DNA of 64,000 nucleotides from Lachnospiraceae bacterium M18-1. Its GTDB lineage: Bacteria; Bacillota; Clostridia; Lachnospirales; Lachnospiraceae. Shown piece after piece: positions 51,253 to 59,080 of this stretch. The stretch is taken from positions 190,845 to 254,844 of the forward strand of contig KE159605.1 of assembly GCA_000403295.2 (NCBI GenBank). Direction: 5' to 3'. The notes beneath the pieces are model-generated. The model had not been told where the DNA came from. It searched no databases and saw nothing but the letters and a program-made list of their open reading frames with translations. The position numbers were made by a program, and so were the translations under genes. Positions within the stretch are counted from its first letter, which is position 1. The number at the start of each line of letters is the position of its first letter.

Positions 51253-51570
51253 ATGCCGGAATTAAAATGTACCGTACAGACATGCAGACACAACAAGAAT
51301 TTCCTGTGTGACCTGGATCGGATCCAGGTTGGAGGAAGCGATGCAAAAAAAGCCGGGGAGACCTGCTGCGACAGCTTCCAGGAGAGATCGGGAGATACGT
51401 ATTCCAATGTGACAGGAGAGGCTTCTGCTTCCACAAATATTCACTGCGAGGCAAAGGATTGCATGTACAATCAAAAGTGCGAATGCCATGCCGGAAAGAT
51501 CAGTGTGGAGGGAAGCAATGCCTGCCGCTGTGAATCCACGGAATGTGCGACCTTTAACTGCAAGGGATGA
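51253..51570 (+). CDS. DUF1540 Cys-rich protein (two repeats)
   Basis: A 105-residue protein with two DUF1540 units: CTVQTCRHNKNFLCDLDRIQV (about residues 6-27, ending with a CC pair near 45) and CEAKDCMYNQKCECHAGKISV (about 65-88), finishing CRCESTECATFNC. Each unit has four Cys in the C-x4/5-C pattern typical of this presumed metal-binding fold. It is common in sporulating Clostridia, function unknown. AAGGAGG precedes ATG 51253, and a terminator follows at 51615. Confidence 0.92.
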   Translation: MPELKCTVQTCRHNKNFLCDLDRIQVGGSDAKKAGETCCDSFQERSGDTYSNVTGEASASTNIHCEAKDCMYNQKCECHAGKISVEGSNACRCESTECATFNCKG

Positions 51571-51614
51571 AAGTAGACATCGAAAGCGGTTTTGGGCTGT
51601 AAAGATCAGTGTTG

Positions 51615-51656
51615 CGGGAAAATCCAGGAGAGATTTCGGATTTTCCCGTATTTGTT
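51615..51656 (+). terminator. DUF1540 gene terminator
   Basis: CGGGAAAATCC (51615-51625) and GGATTTTCCCG (51638-51648) form a perfect 11-bp stem, followed by TATTTGTTT. Confidence 0.85.
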
Positions 51657-51657
51657 T

Positions 51658-51821
51658 CTAGTACAGCATTGCGTATATAATGGTGAATAATGTGTCTGAT
51701 ATTTTTGTCAGGACAAGGCGGAGGAAAGAGGCGATGCGGTGCATCGTTGATTGACGACAACGCAGAACTGGCAGAAATAGCAGGTACAGAATTCACCGTT
51801 AATTACGCAATGATGTACTAG
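51658..51821. repeat. MITE-like repeat, 164 bp, with imperfect terminal inverted repeats
   Basis: The ends are inverted: left CTAGTACAGCATTGCGTA and, read from the right end, CTAGTACATCATTGCGTA (one mismatch in 18), with similarity continuing about 12 bases further to GGTGAAT on both sides. The middle (about 51700-51790) contains AAGGCGGAGGAAAGAGGCGA and GATGCGGTGCATC, which I recall as a recurring sequence in Lachnospiraceae genomes. No protein is encoded. It fills the gap between DUF1540 and the AI-2E permease gene. Confidence 0.75.
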
Positions 51822-51864
51822 CAATAATGTCTATAGAAAAAGATCAGGAATAGGAAGTTACGAT

Positions 51865-53244
51865 ATGAATCAGGATATGGAACAAAAAAATGAAAGCAGC
51901 GGTACAGCGGAGCAAAAAAGCGGATATTACATAAACCGTCCCAGCTTTGGCACCAAAGAGCCGTCAAAGCTTCGTCAGCATCTGACACGGGAAAAATCAT
52001 TATTCATCGTGATCGTAATGGTGATTCTCTTTTATTTTGTAATGCTGCGGCTGAATGACATTTCAAAGATTTTATGGATGATCATCCGTACGATCAAACC
52101 TATTATCTACGGACTGGCCATCGCTTATCTGCTGAATCCGATCATGAAGTTTGTGGAACGGTATTTGAGCAAGTTTCTCAAAAAAACATTTCCAAATTTT
52201 GAAAAAGTGCACCAGGTCAGCAGAAGTGTGGGAATCCTGGCTGCCGTCATGTTTCTTATCGCAGTGATCGTGGCGCTGTGCAATATGATGATACCGGAGC
52301 TCTACCGGAGCGTCCGGGACATGGCAGTGACGGTGCCGGGGCAGCTCAATGACGCCCTAGATTTCATCACGAAAGCTTTGGCAGGAGATTCCACTTTGGA
52401 GCAGGTGTTTACCCGGACGCTGCGGGAGGTGACGGATCTTCTGCAGAACTGGATGAAGACGGATATGCTGACTCAGGCCAACATAGTCATGACGAATCTG
52501 ACAGAGGGCGTCATCAATGTGGTCAGTGAGTTTTTTAATGCGATTATCGGGATTATTGTTTCTATTTATGTATTGTTCAGCAAGGAGACTTTTTCCATGC
52601 AGACGAAAAAAATCGTCTACGCATTATTCCGTCCTTCCCAGGCGAATATGATCCTGCACCTGACAATAAAAAGCAATGAGATCTTCGGCGGCTTTATCAT
52701 CGGGAAGATCATTGATTCCGCAATTATAGGGGTTCTGTGCTTTGTCAGCCTGTCTATATTGAAGATGCCGTATACGCTTCTGGTGAGTGTGATCGTTGGT
52801 GTGACCAATGTGATTCCCTTTTTCGGTCCATATATCGGCGCTATACCGAGTGCAATCTTGATCATGCTGTCTGATCCAAAGATGGGCATATATTTTATAA
52901 TATTTATCCTGATTCTGCAGCAGCTGGACGGGAATATCATCGGACCCAAGATCCTGGGAAATTCCACCGGACTCTCCGCATTCTGGGTCGTATTTTCCAT
53001 CCTGCTGGGAGGCGGTCTGTTTGGATTTCTAGGTATGATACTGGGAGTGCCGACCTTTGCCGTGATCTATTATATTGTACGGATGCTGATCAATCACAGG
53101 CTGCAGGAAAAGGCTCTCCCCATGGATACAAACTGCTATGATGAGTTCAGTTACGTAGATACGGACGGAACCTATGTACACTCCAATGAAAATGAATTAA
53201 GGAAAGACGAGGAAAAGAAAAATGCCGATCAGAGTGCAAAATGA
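51865..53244 (+). CDS. AI-2E family transporter (PF01594) membrane protein
   Basis: A 459-residue permease-like protein with about eight membrane segments between residues 45 and 410. The family signature is around residues 305-330 (LLVSVIVGVTNVIPFFGPYIGAIPSAILIML) and the C-terminal ILQQLDGNIIGPKILGNSTGLSAFWVVFSILLGGG. The soluble region between helices 3 and 4 (about 145-215) is typical. Substrates range from quorum signals to sodium/proton exchange, so the name does not fix a role. TAGGAAG precedes ATG 51865. It overlaps metA by 23 bases. Confidence 0.9.
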   Translation: MNQDMEQKNESSGTAEQKSGYYINRPSFGTKEPSKLRQHLTREKSLFIVIVMVILFYFVMLRLNDISKILWMIIRTIKPIIYGLAIAYLLNPIMKFVERYLSKFLKKTFPNFEKVHQVSRSVGILAAVMFLIAVIVALCNMMIPELYRSVRDMAVTVPGQLNDALDFITKALAGDSTLEQVFTRTLREVTDLLQNWMKTDMLTQANIVMTNLTEGVINVVSEFFNAIIGIIVSIYVLFSKETFSMQTKKIVYALFRPSQANMILHLTIKSNEIFGGFIIGKIIDSAIIGVLCFVSLSILKMPYTLLVSVIVGVTNVIPFFGPYIGAIPSAILIMLSDPKMGIYFIIFILILQQLDGNIIGPKILGNSTGLSAFWVVFSILLGGGLFGFLGMILGVPTFAVIYYIVRMLINHRLQEKALPMDTNCYDEFSYVDTDGTYVHSNENELRKDEEKKNADQSAK

Positions 53245-54148
53245 CCTGCCGATCAAAGAGGTCCTGGAACAGGAAAACATTTTTGTCATGGACGAATACC
53301 GCGCGGCACATCAGGAGATTCGTCCGATCAGCATCGGGCTTTTGAACCTGATGCCCTTAAAAGAGGACACAGAGCTGCAGATTCTGCGTTCCCTTTCCAA
53401 CACCCCTCTGCAGACAGACGTAACATTTGTGCGGGTATCCAACCATGTGTCCAAAAATACGTCCACCAGCCATATCTATAAGTTTTATGAGCCATTTGAG
53501 GCCGTCAAAAAGCAGAAGTTTGACGGATTTATCATCACCGGGGCGCCGGTAGAGCAGATGCCTTTTGAGGAAGTGGACTACTGGGAGGAGTTAAAAGAGA
53601 TCATGGACTGGACCGTGACCAATGTGACTTCTACTCTGCACCTTTGCTGGGGAGCTCAGGCTGGAATCTACCATCACTATGGAATCGACAAGGCTCCGCT
53701 GTCAGAAAAGAAGTTCGGAATCTTCCCGCATCACGTGCGGAACCGTAAAATCCCTCTGGTGAGAGGCTTTGACGATGTGTTCTATGCGCCCCATTCCAGG
53801 CATACCGAGGTGCCCGGTGCATTGCTGGAAGCAGATGAGCGTATGATGATCCTGGCGGATTCCGAGGAGGCAGGGGTCTTTTTGTGCATGGCAAAAGAAG
53901 GACGGCAGATTTTTGTGATGGGTCATCCGGAGTATGACCGGATGACGCTTGACAGTGAATATAAGCGGGATTTGGGAAAAGGGCTGGAGATTCAGATGCC
54001 AGTCAATTATTATCCAGAAAATGATCCAAACAACAAGCCGAATCTGATCTGGAGGTCACACGCAAACAACCTGTATTCCAACTGGCTGAATTATTATGTA
54101 TATCAGGTAACGCCCTATGATCTCTATGGAACGCCGGATTTCAGCTGA
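53222..54148 (+). CDS. metAA: homoserine O-acetyltransferase (MetA type, Glu111)
   Basis: A 308-residue MetA-family acyltransferase that activates homoserine for methionine synthesis. Catalytic Cys142 is in STLHLCWGAQAGIYHHYGI, and HPEYD and a late His are present. Residue 111, in TGAPVEQMP, is Glu; in characterised MetA proteins Glu111 selects acetyl-CoA while Gly111 selects succinyl-CoA, so acetyltransferase activity is predicted. Length fits the family. It starts inside the end of the AI-2E gene with GAGGAAAAG upstream, so it lacks a separate leader and no S-box is seen. Confidence 0.93.
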   Translation: MPIRVQNDLPIKEVLEQENIFVMDEYRAAHQEIRPISIGLLNLMPLKEDTELQILRSLSNTPLQTDVTFVRVSNHVSKNTSTSHIYKFYEPFEAVKKQKFDGFIITGAPVEQMPFEEVDYWEELKEIMDWTVTNVTSTLHLCWGAQAGIYHHYGIDKAPLSEKKFGIFPHHVRNRKIPLVRGFDDVFYAPHSRHTEVPGALLEADERMMILADSEEAGVFLCMAKEGRQIFVMGHPEYDRMTLDSEYKRDLGKGLEIQMPVNYYPENDPNNKPNLIWRSHANNLYSNWLNYYVYQVTPYDLYGTPDFS

Positions 54149-54152
54149 GAAG

Positions 54153-54222
54153 ATAAGTGAAAAGAAGCGGAAAGCAGAAGACGGAACAGCAGTAATCTGC
54201 ACAAATTTTTCACTTATTTTTT
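54153..54222 (+). terminator. metA terminator (long loop)
   Basis: ATAAGTGAAAA (54153-54163) pairs with TTTTCACTTAT (54207-54217), followed by TTTTT. The loop is about 43 bases, so a shorter structure may form instead. Confidence 0.55.
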
Positions 54223-54235
54223 GTGAATTTTCCGG

Positions 54236-54325
54236 TTGACGTGAATGCGGATAGGTGGTACACTGTTAAATACTAACCACTTTATCTTGTGGGACAATGG
54301 TGGATCAGGCACTAAATATAGAGAT
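54236..54325 (+). promoter_or_regulatory. nrdDG promoter and NrdR-box-like site
   Basis: TTGACG at 54236-54241 and TACACT at 54259-54264, 17 bp apart, give a good promoter. At 54309-54324, GCACTAAATATAGAGA resembles the NrdR consensus (A-C-A-C-T/A-A-T-A-T-A-T/A-G-T-G-T). NrdR normally uses two boxes about 31 bp apart; a second box is not clear here. Confidence 0.55.
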
Positions 54326-54344
54326 TTAACAGGAGGCGCAGCGC

Positions 54345-56465
54345 ATGATCAGTGTGGTAAAGAAGGATGGAACCAAAGAAGATTTTAATGTGCAGAAGGT
54401 TGTGGTAGCGGTGAATAAATCTGCTTACCGGGCTTTGGTCACATTTACGGACGAGGAACTGGATTTTATCTGCAGGTTTGTGGAGGACCGGGTCAAGAAG
54501 ATGAACATATCGGAGATCCGGATCGCCCAGATGCATAATGTGGTGGAGAGCGCCCTGGAAGCTGTCAATCCGGCAGTGGCGAAGAGCTATAAGGACTATC
54601 GGAATTATAAGCAGGATTTTGTGCAGATGCTGGATGAGGTGTATAAAAAGAGCCAGTCTATCATGTACATCGGGGACAAGGAAAACAGCAATACGGACAG
54701 CGCCCTTGTGTCTACCAAGCGGAGCCTGATCTTTAATGAACTGAATAAAGAATTATATAAAAAGTTTTTCCTGACGGTAGAGGAGATTCAGGCCATCCGG
54801 GACGGTTATATTTATATCCATGACATGTCGGCCCGGAGGGATACTATGAACTGCTGTCTCTTCGATGTGCAGAATGTCTTAAGCGGCGGTTTTGAGATGG
54901 GGAATCTCTGGTACAATGAGCCTAAGACACTGGATACGGCCTTTGACGTGATAGGAGATATTGTTTTAAGCGCGGCAAGCCAGCAGTACGGCGGCTTTAC
55001 GGTGCCCAGCGTGGACGAGATCCTGGAGCCTTATGCAGAAAAGTCGCACAAACGGCTGATCGAGAAGTACCGGGATCTGGGACTGGCAGAGGAGACGGTT
55101 CAGAAGGTGGCCTGGAAGGATCTGGAGAAAGAGATGGAGCAGGGCTTCCAGGGATGGGAGTATAAGTTCAATTCCGTATCTTCCAGCCGGGGGGATTACC
55201 CCTTTATCACCGTAACGGCAGGTACCCGGACCAGCGAATACGGTAAGCTGGTGACTAAGACCATGCTGGAGGTGCGTAAAAAGGGACAGGGCAAGGCAGG
55301 CCATAAGAAGCCGGTGCTGTTCCCGAAGATTGTATTCCTCTATGACGAGAAGCTGCACGGGCCGGGCGGCCCGCTGGAGGACGTATTCGAAGCCGGGATT
55401 GAATGCTCCAGCAAGACCATGTATCCGGACTGGCTAAGCCTTACCGGGGAAGGCTATGTGCCCAGTATGTATCAAAAGTATGGAAAAATCATCAGCCCTA
55501 TGGGCTGCCGGGCATTTTTGTCCCCCTGGTTCGAGCGGGGCGGCATGGAGCCGGCGGATGAAAAGGATATGCCCATCTTTGTTGGGCGGTTTAATGTGGG
55601 AGCTATCAGCCTGCATCTCCCGATGATCCTGGCAAAGGCCAGGCAGGAGAGCTGGGACTTCTTCGAGGAACTGGACTATTACCTGAACCTGATCCGCAAG
55701 CTCCATCAGAGGACCTATGATTATCTGGGAGAGCTGAAAGCTTCTACGAACCCTCTGGCTTACTGCGAAGGCGGCTTTTACGGCGGCCATCTGGGACTGT
55801 ATGACAAGATTAAGCCGCTGCTGAAATCAGCCACCGCATCCTTCGGGATCACGGCATTGAATGAACTGCAGCAGCTTTATAATAAAAAATCGCTTGCCGA
55901 AGACGGTGCGTTTGCACTGAAGACCCTGCAGTATATCAATGACAGGGTGGCGGAGTTCAAGAAGGAGGACGGGCATCTCTATGCCATCTACGGAACTCCG
56001 GCAGAGAACCTCTGCGGCGTGCAGGTGCACCAGTTTCGGAAGAAATACGGGATCATTGAAAATGTATCGGACCGGGAGTATGTGAGCAACAGCTTCCACT
56101 GCCATGTCAGCGAAGAGCTTACCCCAATCGAGAAGCAGAACCTGGAGGGACGTTTCTGGAATCTGAGCAACGGCGGCAAGATCCAGTATGTGAAGTACCC
56201 GGTCAGCTATAATAAAGAGGCTATCCGCGCACTGGTCCGCAGAGCCATGAAGAGAGGCTACTACGAGGGCGTGAACCTGTCTCTATCCTATTGTGACGAC
56301 TGCGGCCATGAGGAACTGGATATGGATGTGTGTCCGGTATGCGGCAGCAAGAACCTGACTAAGATCGACCGGATGAACGGCTATCTGTCTTATTCCAGGG
56401 TAAAAGGCGATACCCGGCTGAATGAGGCGAAGATGGCGGAGATTGCGGAAAGGAAAAGTATGTAA
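54345..56465 (+). CDS. nrdD: anaerobic ribonucleoside-triphosphate reductase (class III)
   Basis: A 706-residue glycyl-radical enzyme that reduces ribonucleotides to deoxyribonucleotides without oxygen. An N-terminal ATP-cone covers about residues 1-95; the radical domain carries CLFDVQNVLSGG and DYPFITVTAGTRTSEYGKL; the C-terminal zinc site is CDDCGHEE/CPVCGS, and the radical glycine is predicted to be Gly679 in RMNGYLS. AGGAGG precedes ATG 54345. nrdG follows three bases after, encoding the activase. Presence of this enzyme argues for anaerobic growth. Confidence 0.96.
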   Translation: MISVVKKDGTKEDFNVQKVVVAVNKSAYRALVTFTDEELDFICRFVEDRVKKMNISEIRIAQMHNVVESALEAVNPAVAKSYKDYRNYKQDFVQMLDEVYKKSQSIMYIGDKENSNTDSALVSTKRSLIFNELNKELYKKFFLTVEEIQAIRDGYIYIHDMSARRDTMNCCLFDVQNVLSGGFEMGNLWYNEPKTLDTAFDVIGDIVLSAASQQYGGFTVPSVDEILEPYAEKSHKRLIEKYRDLGLAEETVQKVAWKDLEKEMEQGFQGWEYKFNSVSSSRGDYPFITVTAGTRTSEYGKLVTKTMLEVRKKGQGKAGHKKPVLFPKIVFLYDEKLHGPGGPLEDVFEAGIECSSKTMYPDWLSLTGEGYVPSMYQKYGKIISPMGCRAFLSPWFERGGMEPADEKDMPIFVGRFNVGAISLHLPMILAKARQESWDFFEELDYYLNLIRKLHQRTYDYLGELKASTNPLAYCEGGFYGGHLGLYDKIKPLLKSATASFGITALNELQQLYNKKSLAEDGAFALKTLQYINDRVAEFKKEDGHLYAIYGTPAENLCGVQVHQFRKKYGIIENVSDREYVSNSFHCHVSEELTPIEKQNLEGRFWNLSNGGKIQYVKYPVSYNKEAIRALVRRAMKRGYYEGVNLSLSYCDDCGHEELDMDVCPVCGSKNLTKIDRMNGYLSYSRVKGDTRLNEAKMAEIAERKSM

Positions 56466-56467
56466 CA

Positions 56468-56956
56468 ATGCAGTACCATAATATTACAAAGGATGATATG
56501 CTGAATGGGGAAGGGCTTCGGGTCGTATTGTGGGTGGCTGGATGTTCCCATGCCTGCCCGGGCTGTCATAACCCGGTAACATGGGATCCCACGGGCGGCC
56601 TGGAATTTGATGAGGCGGCCCGGCAGGAGCTTTTTTCCCAGCTTGATCACAGCTATATCAACGGAATCACCTACAGCGGAGGAGATCCGCTGTATATGGG
56701 AAACCGGGAAACAATAGCAGGTCTGGCAGAAGAGATCCGTGAAAAATATCCGGACAAGACCCAGTGGCTATATACCGGCTACCAATGGGAGGAGATCAAA
56801 GCAGAACGGGCAGTGCCGTTTCTGGACGTGGTGGTAGACGGCAGATATATAGAAGTACAGAGAGATTCCCTTCTGCCCTGGCGCGGAAGCAGGAATCAGA
56901 AAGTAATCGACGTACAGAAGAGTTTGAAGGCAGGAGAAACGATATGCAGAGAATAG
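56468..56956 (+). CDS. nrdG: anaerobic RNR activating protein (radical SAM)
   Basis: A 162-residue radical SAM enzyme that places the glycyl radical on NrdD. The cluster cysteines are Cys26, Cys30 and Cys33 in CSHACPGC (CxxxCxxC), followed by TYSGGDPLYMGNRETI, which binds SAM, and a short C-terminal half. It begins three bases after nrdD and overlaps dut by 13, so all three genes form one unit. Confidence 0.95.
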   Translation: MQYHNITKDDMLNGEGLRVVLWVAGCSHACPGCHNPVTWDPTGGLEFDEAARQELFSQLDHSYINGITYSGGDPLYMGNRETIAGLAEEIREKYPDKTQWLYTGYQWEEIKAERAVPFLDVVVDGRYIEVQRDSLLPWRGSRNQKVIDVQKSLKAGETICRE

Positions 56957-57456
56957 CGAAATTTCATAAAGTCAGTGAGGAACAGTTTTTGAAGGACTGG
57001 GCGGATACCTTTCCGGAAAGCAGCCGTGAGGATACGTTGAAGGTTTACCAGGCCGTAAAGCTCCCGAGAAGGGCAACGGCAGGCTCGGCCGGGTATGATT
57101 TTTTCGCCCCGGTCAAGATTTCTCTGGCATCCGGGGAGACGGTGAAGATTCCCACCGGAATCCGGGCGGAGATGGAAGCAGGATGGGTACTGAAATGTTA
57201 CCCCAGGAGCGGGCTGGGATTCAAGTACCGGCTGCAGCTCAACAATACGGTGGGTATCATCGACAGTGATTATTTTTATTCTGATAACGAAGGCCATATT
57301 TTTGCAAAGCTGACGAATGACTCCAAAGAGGGGAAGACCGTGGAGGTTGCCCCGGGGGACGGATTCATGCAGGGAATTTTTGTGGAATACGGGATTACGA
57401 CGGATGATGATGTGACCGATGTGCGCAACGGAGGGTTTGGGAGCACTACAAAATAA
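56944..57456 (+). CDS. dut: dUTPase/dCTP deaminase-family dUTP diphosphatase
   Basis: A 170-residue trimeric-type dUTPase that hydrolyses dUTP to dUMP, keeping uracil out of DNA and supplying thymidylate. Motifs: PRRATAGSAGYDFFAP (motif 1) near residue 41, PRSGLGFKYRLQLNNTVGI (motif 3) near residue 86 and C-terminal RNGGFGSTTK (motif 5). An N-terminal 38-residue extension (KFHKVSEEQFLKDWADTF) is unusual but seen in Clostridia. ATG 56944 has GGAG 8-9 bases upstream; the frame is open from 56764 within nrdG but without a site. The context with nrdDG joins dNTP supply. Confidence 0.93.
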   Translation: MQRIAKFHKVSEEQFLKDWADTFPESSREDTLKVYQAVKLPRRATAGSAGYDFFAPVKISLASGETVKIPTGIRAEMEAGWVLKCYPRSGLGFKYRLQLNNTVGIIDSDYFYSDNEGHIFAKLTNDSKEGKTVEVAPGDGFMQGIFVEYGITTDDDVTDVRNGGFGSTTK

Positions 57457-57611
57457 GGGTTTGTCAGAAATAATCTTTCTTGAGCTGCTTAGTTTCCGAA
57501 GGATTGAACGGAATTTCGCTTGGAAGATCAGACAGATCCGGGCGGAATTTCGTTTGTTTCACTGCTATAAAAAAAAGAAGCGAAAAAAATGGAAAAAAAT
57601 CGAAAAAAGTG

Positions 57612-57641
57612 TTGACAATTTGGCTCTCTTAATAGTATAAT
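57612..57641 (+). promoter_or_regulatory. tRNA-Val/Met promoter
   Basis: TTGACA at 57612-57617 and TATAAT at 57636-57641, 18 bp apart, 42 bp before the first tRNA. Confidence 0.85.
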
Positions 57642-57682
57642 AGCAAAGCGGGTTCGGGAAAGAGGAACCCAAAGAGAGTTAT

Positions 57683-57755
57683 GGGGTCTTAGCTCAGCTG
57701 GGAGAGCATCTGCCTTACAAGCAGAGGGTCATAGGTTCGAGCCCTATAGGCCCCA
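57683..57755 (+). tRNA. tRNA-Val (anticodon TAC)
   Basis: A 73-base cloverleaf: acceptor GGGGTCT/AGGCCCC with discriminator A, D arm GCTC, anticodon stem CTGCC with loop CTTACAA (anticodon TAC) and T arm GTTCGAGCC. No encoded CCA. Confidence 0.96.
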
Positions 57756-57777
57756 GGATTTTCTCAAAAGTATATAT

Positions 57778-57851
57778 GGCGGAATAGCTCAGTTGGCTAG
57801 AGCACACGGTTCATACCCGTGGTGTCGCTGGTTCAAATCCAGTTTCCGCTA
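57778..57851 (+). tRNA. tRNA-Met (anticodon CAT)
   Basis: A 74-base cloverleaf 22 bp after tRNA-Val: acceptor GGCGGAA/TTCCGCT with discriminator A, anticodon loop TTCATAC (anticodon CAT), T arm GTTCAAATC. The first pair G-T and the absence of a three-GC anticodon stem argue for elongator Met rather than initiator; a lysidine-modified Ile tRNA is possible. Confidence 0.93.
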
Positions 57852-57852
57852 C

Positions 57853-57890
57853 TGAAAAAGAAGAGTTTCGTTGAGAACTCTTCTTTTTCC
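57853..57890 (+). terminator. tRNA operon terminator
   Basis: GAAAAAGAAGAGTT (57854-57867) and AACTCTTCTTTTTC (57876-57889) form a perfect 14-bp stem with an AT-rich base, followed by CTTTTC. Confidence 0.9.
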
Positions 57891-57959
57891 TTTTCGGAAA
57901 CTATTTTTCATGTTATAATAATATACGATTCGGGTAAACACTGTACGGAGGATAAGTTA

Positions 57960-58400
57960 TTGGGGCGTAAAATTGGTTTTGTTTTGAAGCTTTTAGCAGG
58001 GGGCTATCTTATATTTGTCGGGGTGACGCTGCTGAACACCATCCTGGAGGTCCGTCCGGGAAATCAGGAAGTGATGTGTGGGATCGCAGCCATATTTATT
58101 CTGGTGGGGGCGGTGTATCTGATCGTCCTTCTGGGCGGCGTTATCAAAAGAGTGATAGAGGAACGGGCGGCGGAATATCCGCTGGAGATGGATCCGCCTT
58201 ATTCTGCAATGCCGATTCGGGACCAGTCTATCTTCCGGACGGCTCCGATGGTCATTCTGGACAAGGAATACCAGACAGAGGGAGCGCAGGAGGGTGCTCC
58301 GCCGGAACAGATGCCGCGTGAGAAAGCAGCGGTCAGTTCTGCGACCGTGCAGCTGCAGACAGTCGGACCGGATGTTACAGGTAACACATTTACCAGGTGA
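57960..58400 (+). CDS. hypothetical membrane protein with two helices
   Basis: A 146-residue protein of unknown function. Two hydrophobic helices (about 6-27 and 40-63) with a short outer loop (ILEVRPGNQEV) are followed by a cytoplasmic tail of about 80 residues rich in Glu, Pro and Ala (PLEMDPPYSAMP, AQEGAPPEQMPREKAA). The start is TTG 57960, eight or nine bases after GGAGG; the in-frame ATG at 57819 falls inside tRNA-Met and is rejected. The last codons overlap a small hairpin (TTACAGGT/ACCTGTAA) related to repeat family 1, which might serve as terminator. Confidence 0.7.
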   Translation: MGRKIGFVLKLLAGGYLIFVGVTLLNTILEVRPGNQEVMCGIAAIFILVGAVYLIVLLGGVIKRVIEERAAEYPLEMDPPYSAMPIRDQSIFRTAPMVILDKEYQTEGAQEGAPPEQMPREKAAVSSATVQLQTVGPDVTGNTFTR

Positions 58401-58414
58401 CCTGTAATGAAAAA

Positions 58415-58444
58415 TTGACAGGACTGTTTGGAATCGCGTATAAA
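58415..58444 (+). promoter_or_regulatory. ispF promoter
   Basis: TTGACA at 58415-58420 and TATAAA at 58439-58444, 18 bp apart, 60 bp before the ispF start. Confidence 0.7.
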
Positions 58445-58505
58445 TATATCTACAATCTGCCATTCTTAACAGTAATAAATACGTCGGTGATAAAGGAGAT
58501 AGGAT

Positions 58506-59066
58506 ATGCGTATAGGAATGGGTTATGACGTTCATAGATTGATAGAAGGAAGGGATTTGATACTCGGAGGAGTAAAGATTCCCTATGAAAAGGGACTTTT
58601 GGGGCATTCGGATGCGGATGTGCTGATTCATGCGGTCATGGATGCTCTTCTTGGGGCGGCAGCTCTGGGGGATATCGGAAGACATTTTCCGGATACGGAT
58701 CCGAAGTATCAGGGGATTTCCAGTATCCGGCTTCTGGAGCAGGTGGCGGTCCTGCTGGATGAGCAGCAGTATCTGGTGGAAAATATCGATGCCACGATCA
58801 TTGCGCAGCGGCCGAAAATGCTGCCCCATATCGAAAATATGAGAACCAATATTGCGGATGCACTGAAGATATCAGCTGATCAGGTCAATATCAAAGCGAC
58901 TACAGAGGAAGGCCTTGGATTTACCGGAACGGGAGAGGGGATTTCTGCCCAGGCGGTCTGTCTTCTGGAAAAGATCATGAACTACAGCAGTATTGACGTG
59001 ACGCCCGGAAGCGGGGCCTGTGCTTCCTGCGCCGGCTGTCAGCGGATTTCTGCGGAAGATGAGTAA
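58506..59066 (+). CDS. ispF: 2-C-methyl-D-erythritol 2,4-cyclodiphosphate synthase with Cys-rich tail
   Basis: A 186-residue enzyme that makes MEcPP, the substrate of IspG (gene at 13016). The zinc ligands are in GYDVHRL (Asp8, His10) and [27 protein letters not shown]; the C-terminal [21 protein letters not shown] is typical. The protein usually has about 157-160 residues; here an extra 25 or so residues end in CASCAGCQ, three Cys in close spacing, not part of the known trimer fold. AAGGAG precedes ATG 58506. Confidence 0.95.
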   Translation: MRIGMGYDVHRLIEGRDLILGGVKIPYEKGLLGHSDADVLIHAVMDALLGAAALGDIGRHFPDTDPKYQGISSIRLLEQVAVLLDEQQYLVENIDATIIAQRPKMLPHIENMRTNIADALKISADQVNIKATTEEGLGFTGTGEGISAQAVCLLEKIMNYSSIDVTPGSGACASCAGCQRISAEDE

Positions 59067-59080
59067 GGAATCAGAACAGG

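Noticed and set aside
58368..58402. Separate full copy of repeat family 1
   Set aside because: Only a TTACAGGT/ACCTGTAA stem is present; terminal sequence and other stems are missing.
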